Shown in pieces: positions 32,587 through 43,048 of a stretch of DNA of 64,000 nucleotides (position 1 is its first letter; each line of letters begins with the position of its first letter). Made by a program: the position numbers and the translations under genes. Source of the DNA: Rhodocollybia butyracea (Eukaryota > Basidiomycota > Agaricomycetes > Agaricales > Omphalotaceae); contig JADNRY010000079.1 in NCBI GenBank assembly GCA_015501585.1, positions 124,001-188,000 on the forward strand, given 5' to 3'. The notes under the pieces are model-generated. The model was not told the origin of the DNA and did not search any database. It worked only from the letters and a program-made list of their open reading frames with translations.

Positions 32587-33870
32587 TGTAGCGCCCACGG
32601 GCCGTTGGGCGGCGATGCAAAGCCAACTGGTTAACTGAGAAAGTTTTCTCAGTTACGTCCATCTGGTATCTTCTAACACGATTTAAAAACGGCCATCGTC
32701 ACGGAATATTACATGTAGATCACCACTGCAATCTGGACTTTCTCCTCACAGCTAAGAAGCCTGGTACTTGCAAGAATCAGAGTCCAATCTTTCCAACTTA
32801 GTAGGCAGACACGAGCTACGGCAAGCCTACACGCAAGACAATCTGCCAGACTCTAGTCTGCTCGATGTTCTGTCCAGATGGAAAGGTTTATTACTGCTAA
32901 GATGGAACTGAGATGCTCGATGCCGGTAACTTTCAATCAACACAGTACCGATACCCAAACAGACGGTACCTAAACACACAACGTTTCCGCCTTCCAGAAC
33001 CTCTCCACTATCTCCTAGATCTGCCGCCCTGGTCTGGCTCCCTCCTACGCCTCGAATCCTCTCAAACCCAGAGTCTACACGCCTCTGAAATCAGATAACA
33101 CTATCACTGATACCGATACCGATACCGATACCGCCTACCACCAGTCCCAGTCCCTTCCAGTAGTTCCCACCCCTGGTCCTGCTCCTACCCTCTCTAACTC
33201 CGTACACCTCACCCAAATCCTCTGACCTCAACGTCAACTTCCACCCAAACTCGGACCACATCCCCTCAATATACACCACGCTTCCCAGGAACAATCCCGC
33301 CGTTCAAGATAGACTTCAACCCGGGGATGAATACGAGGCTATACAATGTCGTTGAATCGTCGGCGTGTTATTAGGTGTGGATCACATAGGAGGTGAGGAG
33401 GTGCGTGAAGAAGAGGAGGAGTCTCGAGGTGTCATTTTACTTTTTTTTGTACGTGCGTGCGTGTATGGAATGGGCTTCTTATGCTTCGCTTTTCCTCGTG
33501 CTTCTGCTTCAAATTCTTGCGCTTACTGTTGCTGTGTTACTATCGTGTCGTGTCGTTTTCCAGCTCGCTACGCTTTGGACTTTCAACCACCAGAACCCAG
33601 ATGGACGTGCAATCCCCACCCACCCAGCAGCAAGACAGATCATGTCGAACTCTTCAAACTCTTTGAACCTTTTGCTCTCATTTACTCTCACTCGGAGGAC
33701 AGAATAGATTCGGTCACTTTCGTACTGCTTAACTCATGTATCATGTATGTCATCAGACTCGATGGACTGACTCACTTCGGGGTTAGGGGAAAGGGGAATC
33801 TATCTATTATTGCGTTACGCTTCCTTCACAGGGCCGGTGACATCTTGAGTTACTCTATGTACTTAATTGT
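32587..33870 (+). repeat. R repeat, copy 5
   Basis: It starts TGTAGCGCCCACGGGCCG inside the DUF6589 gene. It shares CAGTACCGATACCCAAACAG and CCCGCCGTTCAAGATAGACTT with R4, then runs into DUF6533 remnant G1. Confidence 0.75.
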
Positions 33871-33879
33871 GATTTGACT

Positions 33880-34160
33880 GAGATTTTCATGATTTTCAGG
33901 TACCTGTTTCTTTTTGATAGCTGACAACTGTATCCTTCCCATTGCGATACTACTTACCGTGATTTGCATCAGTACCAGCGTTGTCAGTGGCAAGTTTAGT
34001 CACTGCTCTGCTACCGCCGGTGAGTCATTGAGCCTTGCATCCCTAGCAACTTACATATCCTGTGGCACAGCATGATCTCCAGAACGTTTTCGGTCCATCC
34101 TCCATATGCGAAGTCGGTCGCGCAAATCACCAACACTTCCGCCGGAGTCTTCGTTACTTC
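33880..34160 (+). pseudogene. DUF6533 family remnant G1 (last exons only)
   Basis: Segments matching exon 8 (CAGGTACCTGTTTCTTTTTG) and the last exon (TTGTCAGTGGCAAGTTTAGT, CCTGTGGCACAGCATGATCT) are joined directly to the tail of R5. All earlier exons are missing. Confidence 0.7.
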
Positions 34161-34454
34161 CGGTCATTGTTCCATGATGATTTCTGATTTAGGTGATTGC
34201 CAGTTGTCCAGAGATTTTTTGGGCCGGGAAAATAACGATAGATCAAGTAGACCAAGTAGACGCCGAGCAGTCCACTTGGTTCCTAGCAAGTAGCCATTTT
34301 CCTTTGAACTTCCAGATGTCCCACCACCCATTAGGGGTCATATTGAATACCGGTCATTTTTTGATGATATCCTAGGAGCGGAGTCGTCTTTCTCCGCTGA
34401 TTGTCAAGCCCCCTCCCCCCGGGCCCGTTGCAATACCATCTCTCAGAGCTCTTT

Positions 34455-35150
34455 GATGGCTGTCTGTTTAACGCAGGGAGAAGTGGTCTGATGATAAGAA
34501 AATGTTATCGGTACTTTACCGTCGCCTTTGGGGTTCAGTCCTACTAGTACTTTGTTGGTGCGTAACTTCGGTTCTTCAGTACCTATCCTTATGCGCATAC
34601 TCAAAAACAGAAGCAGCATCAGGCGCTATACTTTTCCTGCTCATGCTTTCAGCGGGGCTTGAAGTTATCTTGTCCGGGAAGCCTCGACCTCTGTGCGACC
34701 ATTGGTATTCTAGGTACAAAAAAGCATGGTTTCTTGATCGCATGATGGTACTTGATACTGAACGTTATATAGGCCTCCTATGCGCACGTTTGCCTGGTGT
34801 ATATTCACACATGTATGTGGCAGAGGCTACATAGCCCTAACAGATGGTACTCCCTCGGTGAATTTTGTCCCCCTAGGTAGACTCAAATGATTTGCGACGT
34901 TTATATAAACAAATCATATGGATCAATTACCGTATCCGTATTCTTGGTTTATTAGTGACTTATGGCTGCGAAACTATAGTAGTGATCTGCTACGGGGAAA
35001 AGATATCACTGATCAGATTAACTGTTGGCGTCACGATTTTCTTCCTTGGTACCCAATTTTTACATCATGCTTCTCTTTCTCGTTTCACAGCAAACTCACA
35101 GACATGTAGGTCGCCGTGCTGTACAGGCTTGATTATTCGGACTACTACTA
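34455..35150 (+). pseudogene. DUF6533 family remnant G2, heavily decayed
   Basis: Exon-1-like (GAAGTGGTCTGATGATAAG), exon-2-like (GGCGCTATACTTTTCCTG) and exon-5-like pieces (GATCAGATTAACTGTTGGCG, TACCCAATTTTTACATCATG) occur in order. Most of exons 2-4 and everything after exon 5 is deleted. It is the most degraded copy in the array. Confidence 0.7.
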
Positions 35151-35247
35151 TGTTTCAAATCAGGAACCTGGGCCAGAAGTCCCCGCTACCTACTATAACA
35201 CGTTACACAGGTCGTCGTTGATGACCTCTTAATAGGAGTCTTTCTAC

Positions 35248-35266
35248 GAACATAATAAATACCACC
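35248..35266 (+). promoter_or_regulatory. TATA-like element of copy H
   Basis: AACATAATAAATACCACCC lies about 60 bp before the ATG. Relative to the other copies the GGTTTGGG part is missing, so the H promoter differs from its sisters. Confidence 0.5.
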
Positions 35267-35316
35267 CGTGTTGTTTGCTAGCTCTCCGTTGCGATTTCGC
35301 TTTTCAGAGTTCTTTC

Positions 35317-36638
35317 ATGTCTGTCCCTCTAACGCTAGAAGAGCCAGCTCTCCAGTTCCTGGATGGTACTAAATTGATATCGGTACTTCATATTACAGTT
35401 TTCTCCTCCGAGTCTGCTGAAGGTGCTCATTGTCACGGTGGTTCTCTCCTAGTATGTTATTGGTGCGTAAATTTAGTTCATCCTTACCGATCTTCACACT
35501 CATACTCAAAATTACAACAGTATCAAGCGCTGTACTTTTCTTGTATGACTGGATACTCCTGCTTCCAGTGGAGCTCGAGGTCGTCTGGTCTGAGAAGCTA
35601 CGACCTCTGAATGTACTGTACATCATCCAGCGATACATGCCGTTCGTTGACACGATTGGCATTCTATTTGCAGGAAAGGACCATGTATCGCTTGATAATA
35701 TCTGATACTGAACACTACTTACAGTGGCCTTCGTGCAGCCTATAGAACCGAATACATGTCGTATCTTGTATAACACCAGTGGATGTAAGTGTTCTTCCTT
35801 CTCGTGCCCATTTTAATTTTTTCTTTACCTTGAACAGGGATGTATATTACCGGGATAGCCCTCACAGAAGGTAAGTACTTGTTGAAGAATCGATTCCCAC
35901 ACGCAGGGTTTACTAGATGATGTTTATGTGGACTATAGTTGTCTTAACAATACGCACTTGTGCGCTTTGGGGAAAAGATATCAGATTAATCGCTGGCGTT
36001 GTGATATTCTTCATGGGATGCTGGATACCCGAATTTTACATCATACATCTCTTTCTTGATTCACAGACATGTAGGTCACGCTTACAGTGCAGGATCCTTG
36101 AATGTTTGTTCATCACCCTTCCTAGATATCCCTACCCCATTCCCATTGTTTGGATGTATGATACTGGGTGGAAAACCAATATTGTTCGTGGAGTGGGTGA
36201 TTTTGATAGTTTACGAAGCAAGTGAGTTGGTGTTTTTTGCGTGGGCTCGGTCTCTCATGAATTATCCTTTCTTGCCAGTGATCCTGACACTAATGTTGAT
36301 CCCTGGTGTCGCTTTTTGTGCGTTGTTCTTCTCACTCTCGACCGTGGCTCTGTTCTCAGTCCCAGCCTCGTATACAGTCCGCTCAGGAAATAGGTCAGCG
36401 TTGACCACCGTAGTGTACCGAGACGGTAAGGGGCTAACTATCTTCATCATCATTCGACTGATCAAATTGATTGATTTCCAGGTATCACCTACTACCTGTT
36501 TCTGTTCGGTGATTATCTACTTACCATTGTACTCTTTCCATTATGATACTTACTATTCCATCGACTTCAGGGATGTCAGTGACAAATTTGCTTACTGTTC
36601 TCCTGCTGCCAGTGGGTTCCCGCTTCTTACATCCTTAA
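35317..36638 (+). CDS. DUF6533 domain multi-pass membrane protein, copy H (best intact copy, 277 aa)
   Basis: Nine exons can be placed: 35317-35437, 35521-35684, 35739-35784, 35838-35870, 35939-36070, 36126-36221, 36279-36425, 36482-36508 and 36571-36638. All introns start GT and end AG and all phases agree, giving 834 nt (277 codons plus TAA). The key choice is intron 2: the family's usual acceptor (CTTACAG at 35724) would break the frame, but a second acceptor (GTGCAG at 35738), seen only in H, restores it. The product has the DUF6533 signature (VLFLYDWILLLPVELEVVW, YIIQRYMPFVDTIG), EPNTCRILY, RTCALWGKDIRL, FMGCWIPEFYIIHLF, EWVILIVYEA, LTLMLIPGVAFCALFF and VTNLLTVLLLPV. About seven hydrophobic segments suggest a plasma-membrane protein of receptor-like architecture; ligand and function unknown. 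The tail is shorter than in E and F. Confidence 0.75.
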
Positions 36639-37176
36639 TCTTGTCACATCGACTCATCCTCTGGCACAGCGTAATCTCGGGAACCTTTTCCTTCCGTACC
36701 AGCGAGTGATGCACACCTTGCTAACCAGCAGAGTCATCCTCCATATGCGAAGTCAGGCACGCAAACCATCAACCACCTCACCACTCGTGATTAATGCTAC
36801 ATGATCTCTGATTGACCATTGAGATTGACTGCGGGAAACTAGGTTATCGCCTAATAAACTTGTAGATACCCTCTGGTTAGGGGAGCATGCCAAATAACAG
36901 TCTGAGTCTGAGTCTGGAGTTATCATTGATGTACATACGGTCCACGCATTTATAGTAGTTATATTACCATCATAGTGGGGGAGTAATGAGATTGACCGGA
37001 GATAAACTAGACGGTCGAGCTGGGGTCAAGGAGTTCGCAGTGCATTACAATGTCCTAGTTCTTGTAGTCGTGTGCATGGAGAAACGGATACTACTTAGTA
37101 ATCGGGGCTCCTATTCTTTATGCACGAACGACTACAAGAAACGGGTACCACTTAGTAATAGGGGCTCCTATTCTCT
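36639..37176. other. Spacer between copy H and gene Q
   Basis: The first 150 bp are the former C-terminal exon of the DUF6533 gene (CACTCATCCTCTGG..., TACCAGCGAGTGATGCACACC), now untranslated in H. The rest resembles 44.5-45.1 kb. No other gene seen. Confidence 0.5.
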
Positions 37177-37197
37177 ATGCTCGAACGACCACAAGAG
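37083..37197 (+). repeat. Tandem duplication of about 57 bp before gene Q
   Basis: Two copies of CTTAGTAATNGGGGCTCCTA with TTCTNTATGCNCGAACGAC lie head to tail. The second copy contains the ATG used for gene Q. The Q copy at 45.1 kb has only one unit, so this is a local change of the Q promoter and start region. Confidence 0.7.
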
Positions 37198-38059
37198 CAA
37201 GAATTTTTAGCTGTAGTTTCAACTCCCGAGCCCGAGCGATTTGAGCCTTTAATTGACGACTGGTTAATCTCGGAGGCTTGGGGTTATCTTATTATTGGGC
37301 GACTCGCATCTTGGAGGCACAGTTCCACTATGCAAGACCTGGAACAGGCTACGAAAGAGCAAGTTCCTCCTATTCATTTACTATATCTGAAGATTTCCTA
37401 ACTCTTTGACAACCAGGCTCTTTAAATGTAGGAAGGAGCTCCAAGAATATTATGACTCTCAACACAAGCGAGAGCGCTCGTGTTGCTTCAGAGTTTGGAA
37501 AAAGCTGCTTGGCCAACCGTTGATCGACAAAGTTCCTTTGGATGATATCCCGCTTCATCAAAAGTTCACAAAGCAGTGTGCACGCTTTGAAGAGTGTTAT
37601 TGGGTGAGTCCTTATTACAATGCCACCCTTTACATTGGTTTACCAAATTTTTAGAAATATCGCCGAGTTTATCATGAGAAAAGGATACCTCGGTGGGGTC
37701 TCCGACATCTAGGCTCAGATGATGTTGCCACCGTTTCTCAATGGAACATCCGTTCACATCTCGCTGCTCAATCGGAGTATTGCGCTCGCCGCTGGCCACC
37801 CATAACAAGGAATGAACACTCTGTTACTTTCCCTTTGGCCGAGAAAGCACGCACCATTGTTACTCGTACTCCCGCACTACGAAGAAATATGTTCAAGGAT
37901 CGCGTCTATGCCAATGACGACTGGCTTCCAAAGATTGAATGTGATCATCCTTCTCTTCATGACCCAGAACCAGAACCAGATTCGGACTCCGACTGTTCTA
38001 GCCTTAGTCTCTCTCTTCAACCTCCATACTCCCTGGGACCCTTCTTCACTGTTGGCTAG
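37177..38059 (+). CDS. Gene Q, unknown protein with intact three-exon structure (252 aa)
   Basis: Exons are 37177-37362, 37436-37603 and 37655-38059. The introns are GTTCCT...GGAAG (73 nt, with CTAAC branch-type sequence) and GTGAGT...TTTTAG (51 nt), and all phases are 0. The acceptor AG|GAGCTCCAA is kept in the 45-kb copy (GGCAG|GAGCTCCAA), which supports the model. The protein starts MLERPQEQEF, has a SEAWGYLIIGRLASWRHSS region, a CCFRVWKKLLGQPLIDKVPL region, a basic LRRNMFKDRV segment and an acidic end EPEPDSDSDCSS before the Ser/Leu-rich C-terminus. There is no signal peptide or clear membrane helix. I do not recognise a family. Homologues in the window are a broken copy (45.13-46.07 kb) and a distant (-)-strand fragment (42.0-42.4 kb). 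Confidence 0.7.
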
Positions 38060-38264
38060 ATTTGTACCACTGTACTGATAGTTGTGAAATAATATTTCCC
38101 CGAAATGGAATAATCGATTGTAAGATGTCGAATATGGAAAACCGATCGGCCCCTAAGGTGAGGATCAAGGTGGCCCTTGCTACATGTACACATTGGGCCT
38201 GCGTACACAAGTCACACGAACAGTGTAATAAGCCAAAGTAGGTACCAACTTGAAGCCGTATACA

Positions 38265-38580
38265 GCCTCACTGAGTCAGGCAGAATAACAAGAACGGGCT
38301 CTGATCTATTACATAGCTAGTACTAGGATCCGGTGAGAACGACAAACGCAAGCTTCGCCCACAGTTCAATGTCTTGCGCGGAAACTTCACCCTTGTGAGT
38401 ATTCTTACTCGCGTTCTCGTATTTTCGCGCAAAAAGGTAGCATTCAACGAGCGAGGACCAGTATCAAGCAGCCGCCTGCCGGTCGAGACCAAGAAAAGTC
38501 ATTGCAAGGGCAATGCATGCAAGTGATGTCAGTGAAAGATGCAACTTGAGGAACTTGACAAACTTGATCATCAACATGGC
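38265..38580 (-). pseudogene. Gene P copy 3, N-terminal half
   Basis: The reverse strand starts MLMIKFVKFLKLHLSLTSLA and continues CIALAMTFLGLDRQAAA, a signal-peptide-like or membrane-anchor start, then an in-frame TGA. After it comes SSLVECYLFARKYENASKNT, HKGEVSAQD and a TAG near 38326. Apart from the single TGA the frame is clean and compact, so copy 3 shows the family layout best: short hydrophobic N-terminus plus a roughly 45-residue conserved domain. Confidence 0.55.
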
Positions 38581-39514
38581 ACGAGTTCAAGTTGTTTTCT
38601 AGCGGATAAGACGACGCGATGGTGGAAGACCATGTTCGGAGCTGGGTTCTCGAAAACGGTCCTCCTAAAGAAGAGCGAAATTGGTGTATAGGCGTAAGGG
38701 GAATAGAATGTGTACATTTATGATGTCGGCCGGAATATTGAGCTGTGATGTGATCCCGTTGTGGACACAGGAAACTGCAATCGACGAGGGTAAAGCGCAG
38801 GACTAAATGCATGCTTCGTAAAATACTTGTGCCAGCCTTTAAAGACGACGATGAGGATGGCGGGTCAACTGAGCGAGCAAACCGAGTGTTGAACTTGACC
38901 TGCAGTGATATCCCGACAAAACGTTAGAAGGTAAGTGCGATCTTATAATAAAGAACCCTAGAAAGCTTCGGCGACGTTCCACGGATAATGAGTTATTGTT
39001 TTCTGAAATTCGCGTTGGTGCAACGTGTCGGTCATCTCAGTCCCACTTCCGCCTCATCCTCTCCAAATACCTTCAAGCGCTTGACGACAGACACCTGGCC
39101 AGAACTGAGGGATGAGATGCGAGATTTTCGATGTTCCAGGGCTGAGAGAGCTGAGAGAGCGTCAGAAACCAAATCTGTTACACTGGCTGGCATCCCTCGA
39201 AATGCTCATGATCACGGGTAGAGGCTTTGCAGAAGGGGCATACCAGCACTCACTGGCAAAAACGAGCAGGGTACTGGAAGAATAGAGGATATATTCGAGG
39301 TACGTATCCATTCCTTCCATCTTGATACTCCTTTCTAATGCCAGTGTGGGTACGCTAAAAATGGCCGAGCTCGGATGAAAAATTGCGTTATTTTATCTTA
39401 CCCGAGATTAAGTACTGCTGTACCGACGCTATTTCACGAGAACTCAAAGATAAGATGTTTCCAGAGCACTGTGTTGAGCGAAGGAAGTAAAGAATCAAAG
39501 GTACTGTAGCGCCT
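38581..39514. other. Spacer between gene P copy 3 and R6
   Basis: I see no supported gene. A short repeat of GAGAGCTGAGAGAGC lies near 39140. The R start motif appears twice at the end (TGTAGCGCCT at 39505 and TGTAGCGCCC at 39515), a 10-bp tandem duplication of the R border. Confidence 0.45.
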
Positions 39515-39939
39515 TGTAGCGCCCACGGACCGAATGGTGGCAATACAAAGCTGACTAATACCTTTTCACTCCACGTTGTCGTTCATCTGGTAACACGAGC
39601 AGCTCAAAATTGGCCTACATGTAGATTGGCAGACCAATCCGGAGATCTTCTCTATCCCGAAGAAGCGTGGTAACTCTAAGAATCAAAATCTGATCCTCCC
39701 AACGATCTGCCGACTCGGACAGATGGACACCGAGATACTCAATACCTTTCTCGAACCAACACCAACACCAACACCAACACTTTCAACCTTCCCGCCTCCA
39801 GATTACCGGTTACCTTCCACTAGTGTTCGGTTTCCTCCGACGTCTAGAAGCGAACCGTCTATCAACCCGCTCAACGTACACGCCTCCTCCGGAATCAGAT
39901 AAAACCGTTACCGAAACCGGGTCCAGTCCCAGTCCCAGC

Positions 39940-40474
39940 CGCGAATGCAGTCCCCACAAACTTTACATAAGCGTTACATAACAATCCGTGGCTATGATCC
40001 TGGCGCTTAATTGCACGCTCAGGCTGTTAATCTAAACTGAGAGGCCTCCGGCCTGGTATATATTCTCAACCCTAACGCTAAAGCGGGGCGCTGCCCCGGA
40101 CCCCCGCCTAACCCTAAACCTAGCCCGAACCCTAACCAACCAACCCCGAACCCTAACTGACCCAGCCCGAACCCTAACTGACCCAACCCCGAACCCTAAA
40201 CAACCCGCGCTGCGCGCGCGCGTAAAAACCCTAACGCCTAACCTGACCTAACTAACCTAACGCTAGCGCTAGCTAGCAAAGTTGTATAACGGAGAAAAAA
40301 ATTGCCAAAAGCGAAAATTGAACAGCGAGCCTCAAGCTTATTACAACAAGTGTGACGCGATAACCACTACACTAAAGCAGTACATTTCATTGAAGATGTA
40401 GCCAAATATATCGGCCAATTGCTGTGAGAGCGTTATGTAACGCTTATGTAAAGTTTGTGGGGACTGCATTTGCG
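39940..40474. mobile_element. Non-autonomous terminal-inverted-repeat element (535 bp) in R6
   Basis: The ends are inverted repeats of about 43 bp with one mismatch; the outer 8 bases are CGCGAATG and CATTTGCG, and the following bases (CAGTCCCCACAAACTTTACA and onward) are a perfect match. Directly flanking sequence TCCCAGC is present on both sides (39933-39939 and 40475-40481), a 7-bp target duplication, or 8 bp if the border is shifted by one. That size fits hAT-type elements, but the host is itself repetitive there. The interior has no transposase frame; it holds telomere-like tracts and a GC-rich hairpin-prone part. Confidence 0.8.
40072..40262 (+). repeat. Telomere-like CCCTAA tracts inside the 535-bp element
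   Basis: ACCCTAA or CCCTAA units recur about ten times, separated by ACCAACC, CTGACCC and CCCGAA spacers. They are degenerate and internal to a transposon, so they do not mark a chromosome end. Confidence 0.75.
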
Positions 40475-41300
40475 TCCCAGCCCAGCCCTAGGTTCTAACT
40501 CTAGTCCCGGTCCTACTACCCCTGCTCCTGCTCCTACCATCTTCAACTTCGTACGCCTCACCCAAATCCCCAATCTCCATTCAAACTCGGACTGCCTTCT
40601 CCCAAACACCATGCCCTCGCCGCAAGACGCGCGATCCCGCCGTTCACGGTAGTCTTCAACCCGGGGATCACCGATGAATACTGGGCCGTATATTGTCGGC
40701 ATGTCGGGTTGGGTTGTGGTGAAGGATTGGGTTCGGATATGGGAACATGAACATGGGTTGGACACGCCTCCACAACGTCCACAGTGCTACAACATGTAAG
40801 CTGACATAAGATGGGCGGGGACATGTATATAATGCTCACGCTGGTGCGTGCTAGGTGTGACCAGGTGTGGGTCGAGGAGGAGTCTCGAGGTGTCGTGATT
40901 TTGAAATTTTTATTGGTATGTGCGTTCTGGATGATGGGCTTTTCATACTTGGTTTCTCGTGCTTCTGCTTCAAGCTCTTGCGCCCGCTATAGCTGTGTTA
41001 CTATCGTGTCTTTTTACCAACTCATTAGGCTTTGAACTTTAATCCAGATGGATATGTAACTCATTCATCCATCATCGTCTATGTCGTCAGACTCGACGGG
41101 GTTAGGGAAAAGGCAATCTATCCATTATTGCATCACGTTTCCTTCATGGTGTTAGTGACATCCTTGGTAGTCTGATGTTTGTGAGCATGTTGATGTCCCT
41201 TTAGCTGTTCTATATCCCAGACGAGGGTGTCGGGTGGTGCCATTGAACCAACTTGGCACTTATAGTCGTATCAGGTATTGCTTGACTACATTTACGTTCA

Positions 41301-41769
41301 CCCCCTAACAAGGTACACCAGACAACCCAGTAAGCGCAAATTTTTCACCGAACGGCGAAAGCACTGGCATCAACGAAATGCAGGTCAATGACGACCTTCT
41401 CTTCCAGGTTTGGGAACAGCCTAAGTATATGGTCCCTTTGCTAAGTTTTCCCGGGCCACTGTCGCAGACTCCGATGGAAATATTATCTCTGTGGCCTCAT
41501 GACTGTCTCCCCATCGCCAGAAGGTGTGGCTATTTATCTCGACGATAGGAACTTGATATCGGTATAACTGGCAGGAAAGGATTGTTTATCAATCGCGTAT
41601 CTGATACTGAACATTATATAGGATTCCTATGCACACGTTTGTCTTATGTATCTTCACCCGAACAGGGATAGCCAGTACCACCAAGCTTGAAGTTTTTGGA
41701 TCATGTTTCAAATCAGATAACACAGGTCGCCGCTGATGCCGTTGCGATTCCACTTTTCAGAGTTCTTTC
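41301..41769. other. Spacer between R6 and remnant I
   Basis: The start (GGCACTTATAGTCGTATCAGG, TTGCTTGACTACATTTACG) matches the spacer after R1. Further on, short pieces resembling DUF6533 promoter and exon-1 sequence (CTCGACGATAGGAACTTGAT at about 41538) suggest another tiny remnant. No gene. Confidence 0.5.
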
Positions 41770-41998
41770 ATGACTGTCGCTTTGACGCGTGCTACTAGAA
41801 GAGCTCCTGGATAGTAGTAGATTGATATCAGTATTCCACACTACTGTTTTCCTCTCCGAGTCTGCTAAACGTGCTCTTTGTTACGGTTACGGTGGATCTT
41901 TCCTAGTAATTTCTTGGTGTGTAACTTTAGTCTTTCCTTACCTACCCTCCGAGTCATACTCATACCCAAAATCAAAACAGTATTCAGCGCTGATATAG
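41770..41998 (+). pseudogene. DUF6533 family remnant I (exon 1 and intron 1)
   Basis: ATG at 41770 begins MTVALT and matches exon 1 with insertions; intron 1 is recognisable up to AAACAGTATTCAGCGCTG, the first bases of exon 2. There it is cut and joined to unrelated sequence with a gene-Q-like fragment on the other strand. Confidence 0.75.
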
Positions 41999-42024
41999 TC
42001 ACAAATAAAACAACATATAGGCTG

Positions 42025-42402
42025 CTATGGTAATGAGAACTCATCTCCGAATAATGTTTGAAATGTGCATATTGCCTCATGTATTTTTGGAGCAGTATCA
42101 CTCCGAGGAACTCTATCAATCAGATTTTTCCAAATTTTGAAGCAACCCCCGCGCTCCTGCCTGCACGAAGTTGTTGACGCCCAGGGCTCTTTTCCCCGCG
42201 TAATAATACAAACGAGAGTCCTAAGTATGGCCCAGAACTCTCTCGGCGTCTGATGCCGGTCAATCATATCCTGAACAGCTACGAGAATGGACCTTCGAAG
42301 ATCTCTGCAGCTATTAGTGCTGCCGCGAGTTGATCTATCAATGAAAAACACCTCGTGCATCAAGTCAAGTCGAAGCAAAAAGGCGATCGCCCAGGGCCTC
42401 AA
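42025..42402 (-). pseudogene. Distant gene Q relative on the opposite strand (fragment)
   Basis: The reverse strand is open for 125 codons and contains GGCFKIWKNLIDRVPRSDTA followed by PKIHEAICTFQTLFG. This aligns with the Q protein's CCFRVWKKLLGQPLIDKVPL and LHQKFTKQCARFEECYW. The rest (RRSILVAVQDMIDRHQTPRE) has no match to Q. It is probably an exon of a diverged Q paralogue brought in with the segment at 42.0-42.9 kb that replaced most of remnant I. Not enough is left to judge function. Confidence 0.5.
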
Positions 42403-42970
42403 TTATCAATGGCAGCTCGCTCAAGCTTAAGTCCTCCATCCACTTCCAACTTTAAGTCATAAATTACCGATGAGCTTGTGCTGTAACTAGTACTTGCTAT
42501 GTAAATTCCTTGACCTGAGGATACTACTAAGTCAGTTACAACTTGTTGGTGTACAAGCTTATGATATGAGTTTGCTGGTAACTCGGATCCCCTTATATAG
42601 TATAAGTACATCAACTCCATGGCCGATTAGTACTGCTGCACTGTTTTGTAGTTCTTCAACTTCGGGAATCCCCAAAACCAGTAAATATTTGTTGTACAGC
42701 TAGATAAAATCCCTTAAGAACACAAAAGACACATCCACTAGAAGGCCTGAGGAGCAACAGAGGCCTAAATGCCTTGACATGGATGTAAAACTACAGAAAA
42801 GGAAACGAGTTCAAGGCACGTTCCAGGCACCCATCAAAACTCGACAGCTCAAGACAAATTCAGGGTCCAAGCTAACTTGAACTTGCCGCAGCACTAACAG
42901 CTATCATGTAAAGGTTCGAGGAGCCTCAAGGGCGCGAGTAACACGGTTCTTTGTTGATGGTAACAAGAAT
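42403..42970. other. Unassigned segment before copy J
   Basis: This has no repeat partner in the window and no supported gene. It separates the Q-like fragment from the promoter of copy J. Confidence 0.4.
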
Positions 42971-42977
42971 CTTTCTA

Positions 42978-42999
42978 TAAACCAGATAAATATGTTAGG
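42978..42999 (+). promoter_or_regulatory. TATA-like element of copy J
   Basis: ACCAGATAAATATGTTAGGC lies about 65 bp before the ATG; it differs from the C-F consensus at only a few positions. Confidence 0.55.
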
Positions 43000-43048
43000 C
43001 CCACCTTTTGTGTTGTTTGCTAGAGCTTCTCGTCGTGATTACTTTTTT

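Larger units (their letters stand above)
39515..41300 (+). repeat. R repeat, copy 6, split by a 535-bp transposon
   Basis: It starts TGTAGCGCCCACGGACCG and keeps CCTCCTCCGGAATCAGATAA, the AGTCCCAGTCCC minisatellite, CGATCCCGCCGTTCACGGTAG and a tail GGTAGTCTGATG. Sequence is interrupted exactly inside the minisatellite at 39940-40474 and resumes at 40475. Confidence 0.78.

Noticed and set aside
40072..40262. True telomere or chromosome end
   Set aside because: The CCCTAA tracts are degenerate and enclosed by transposon terminal repeats with the R repeat continuing on both sides.
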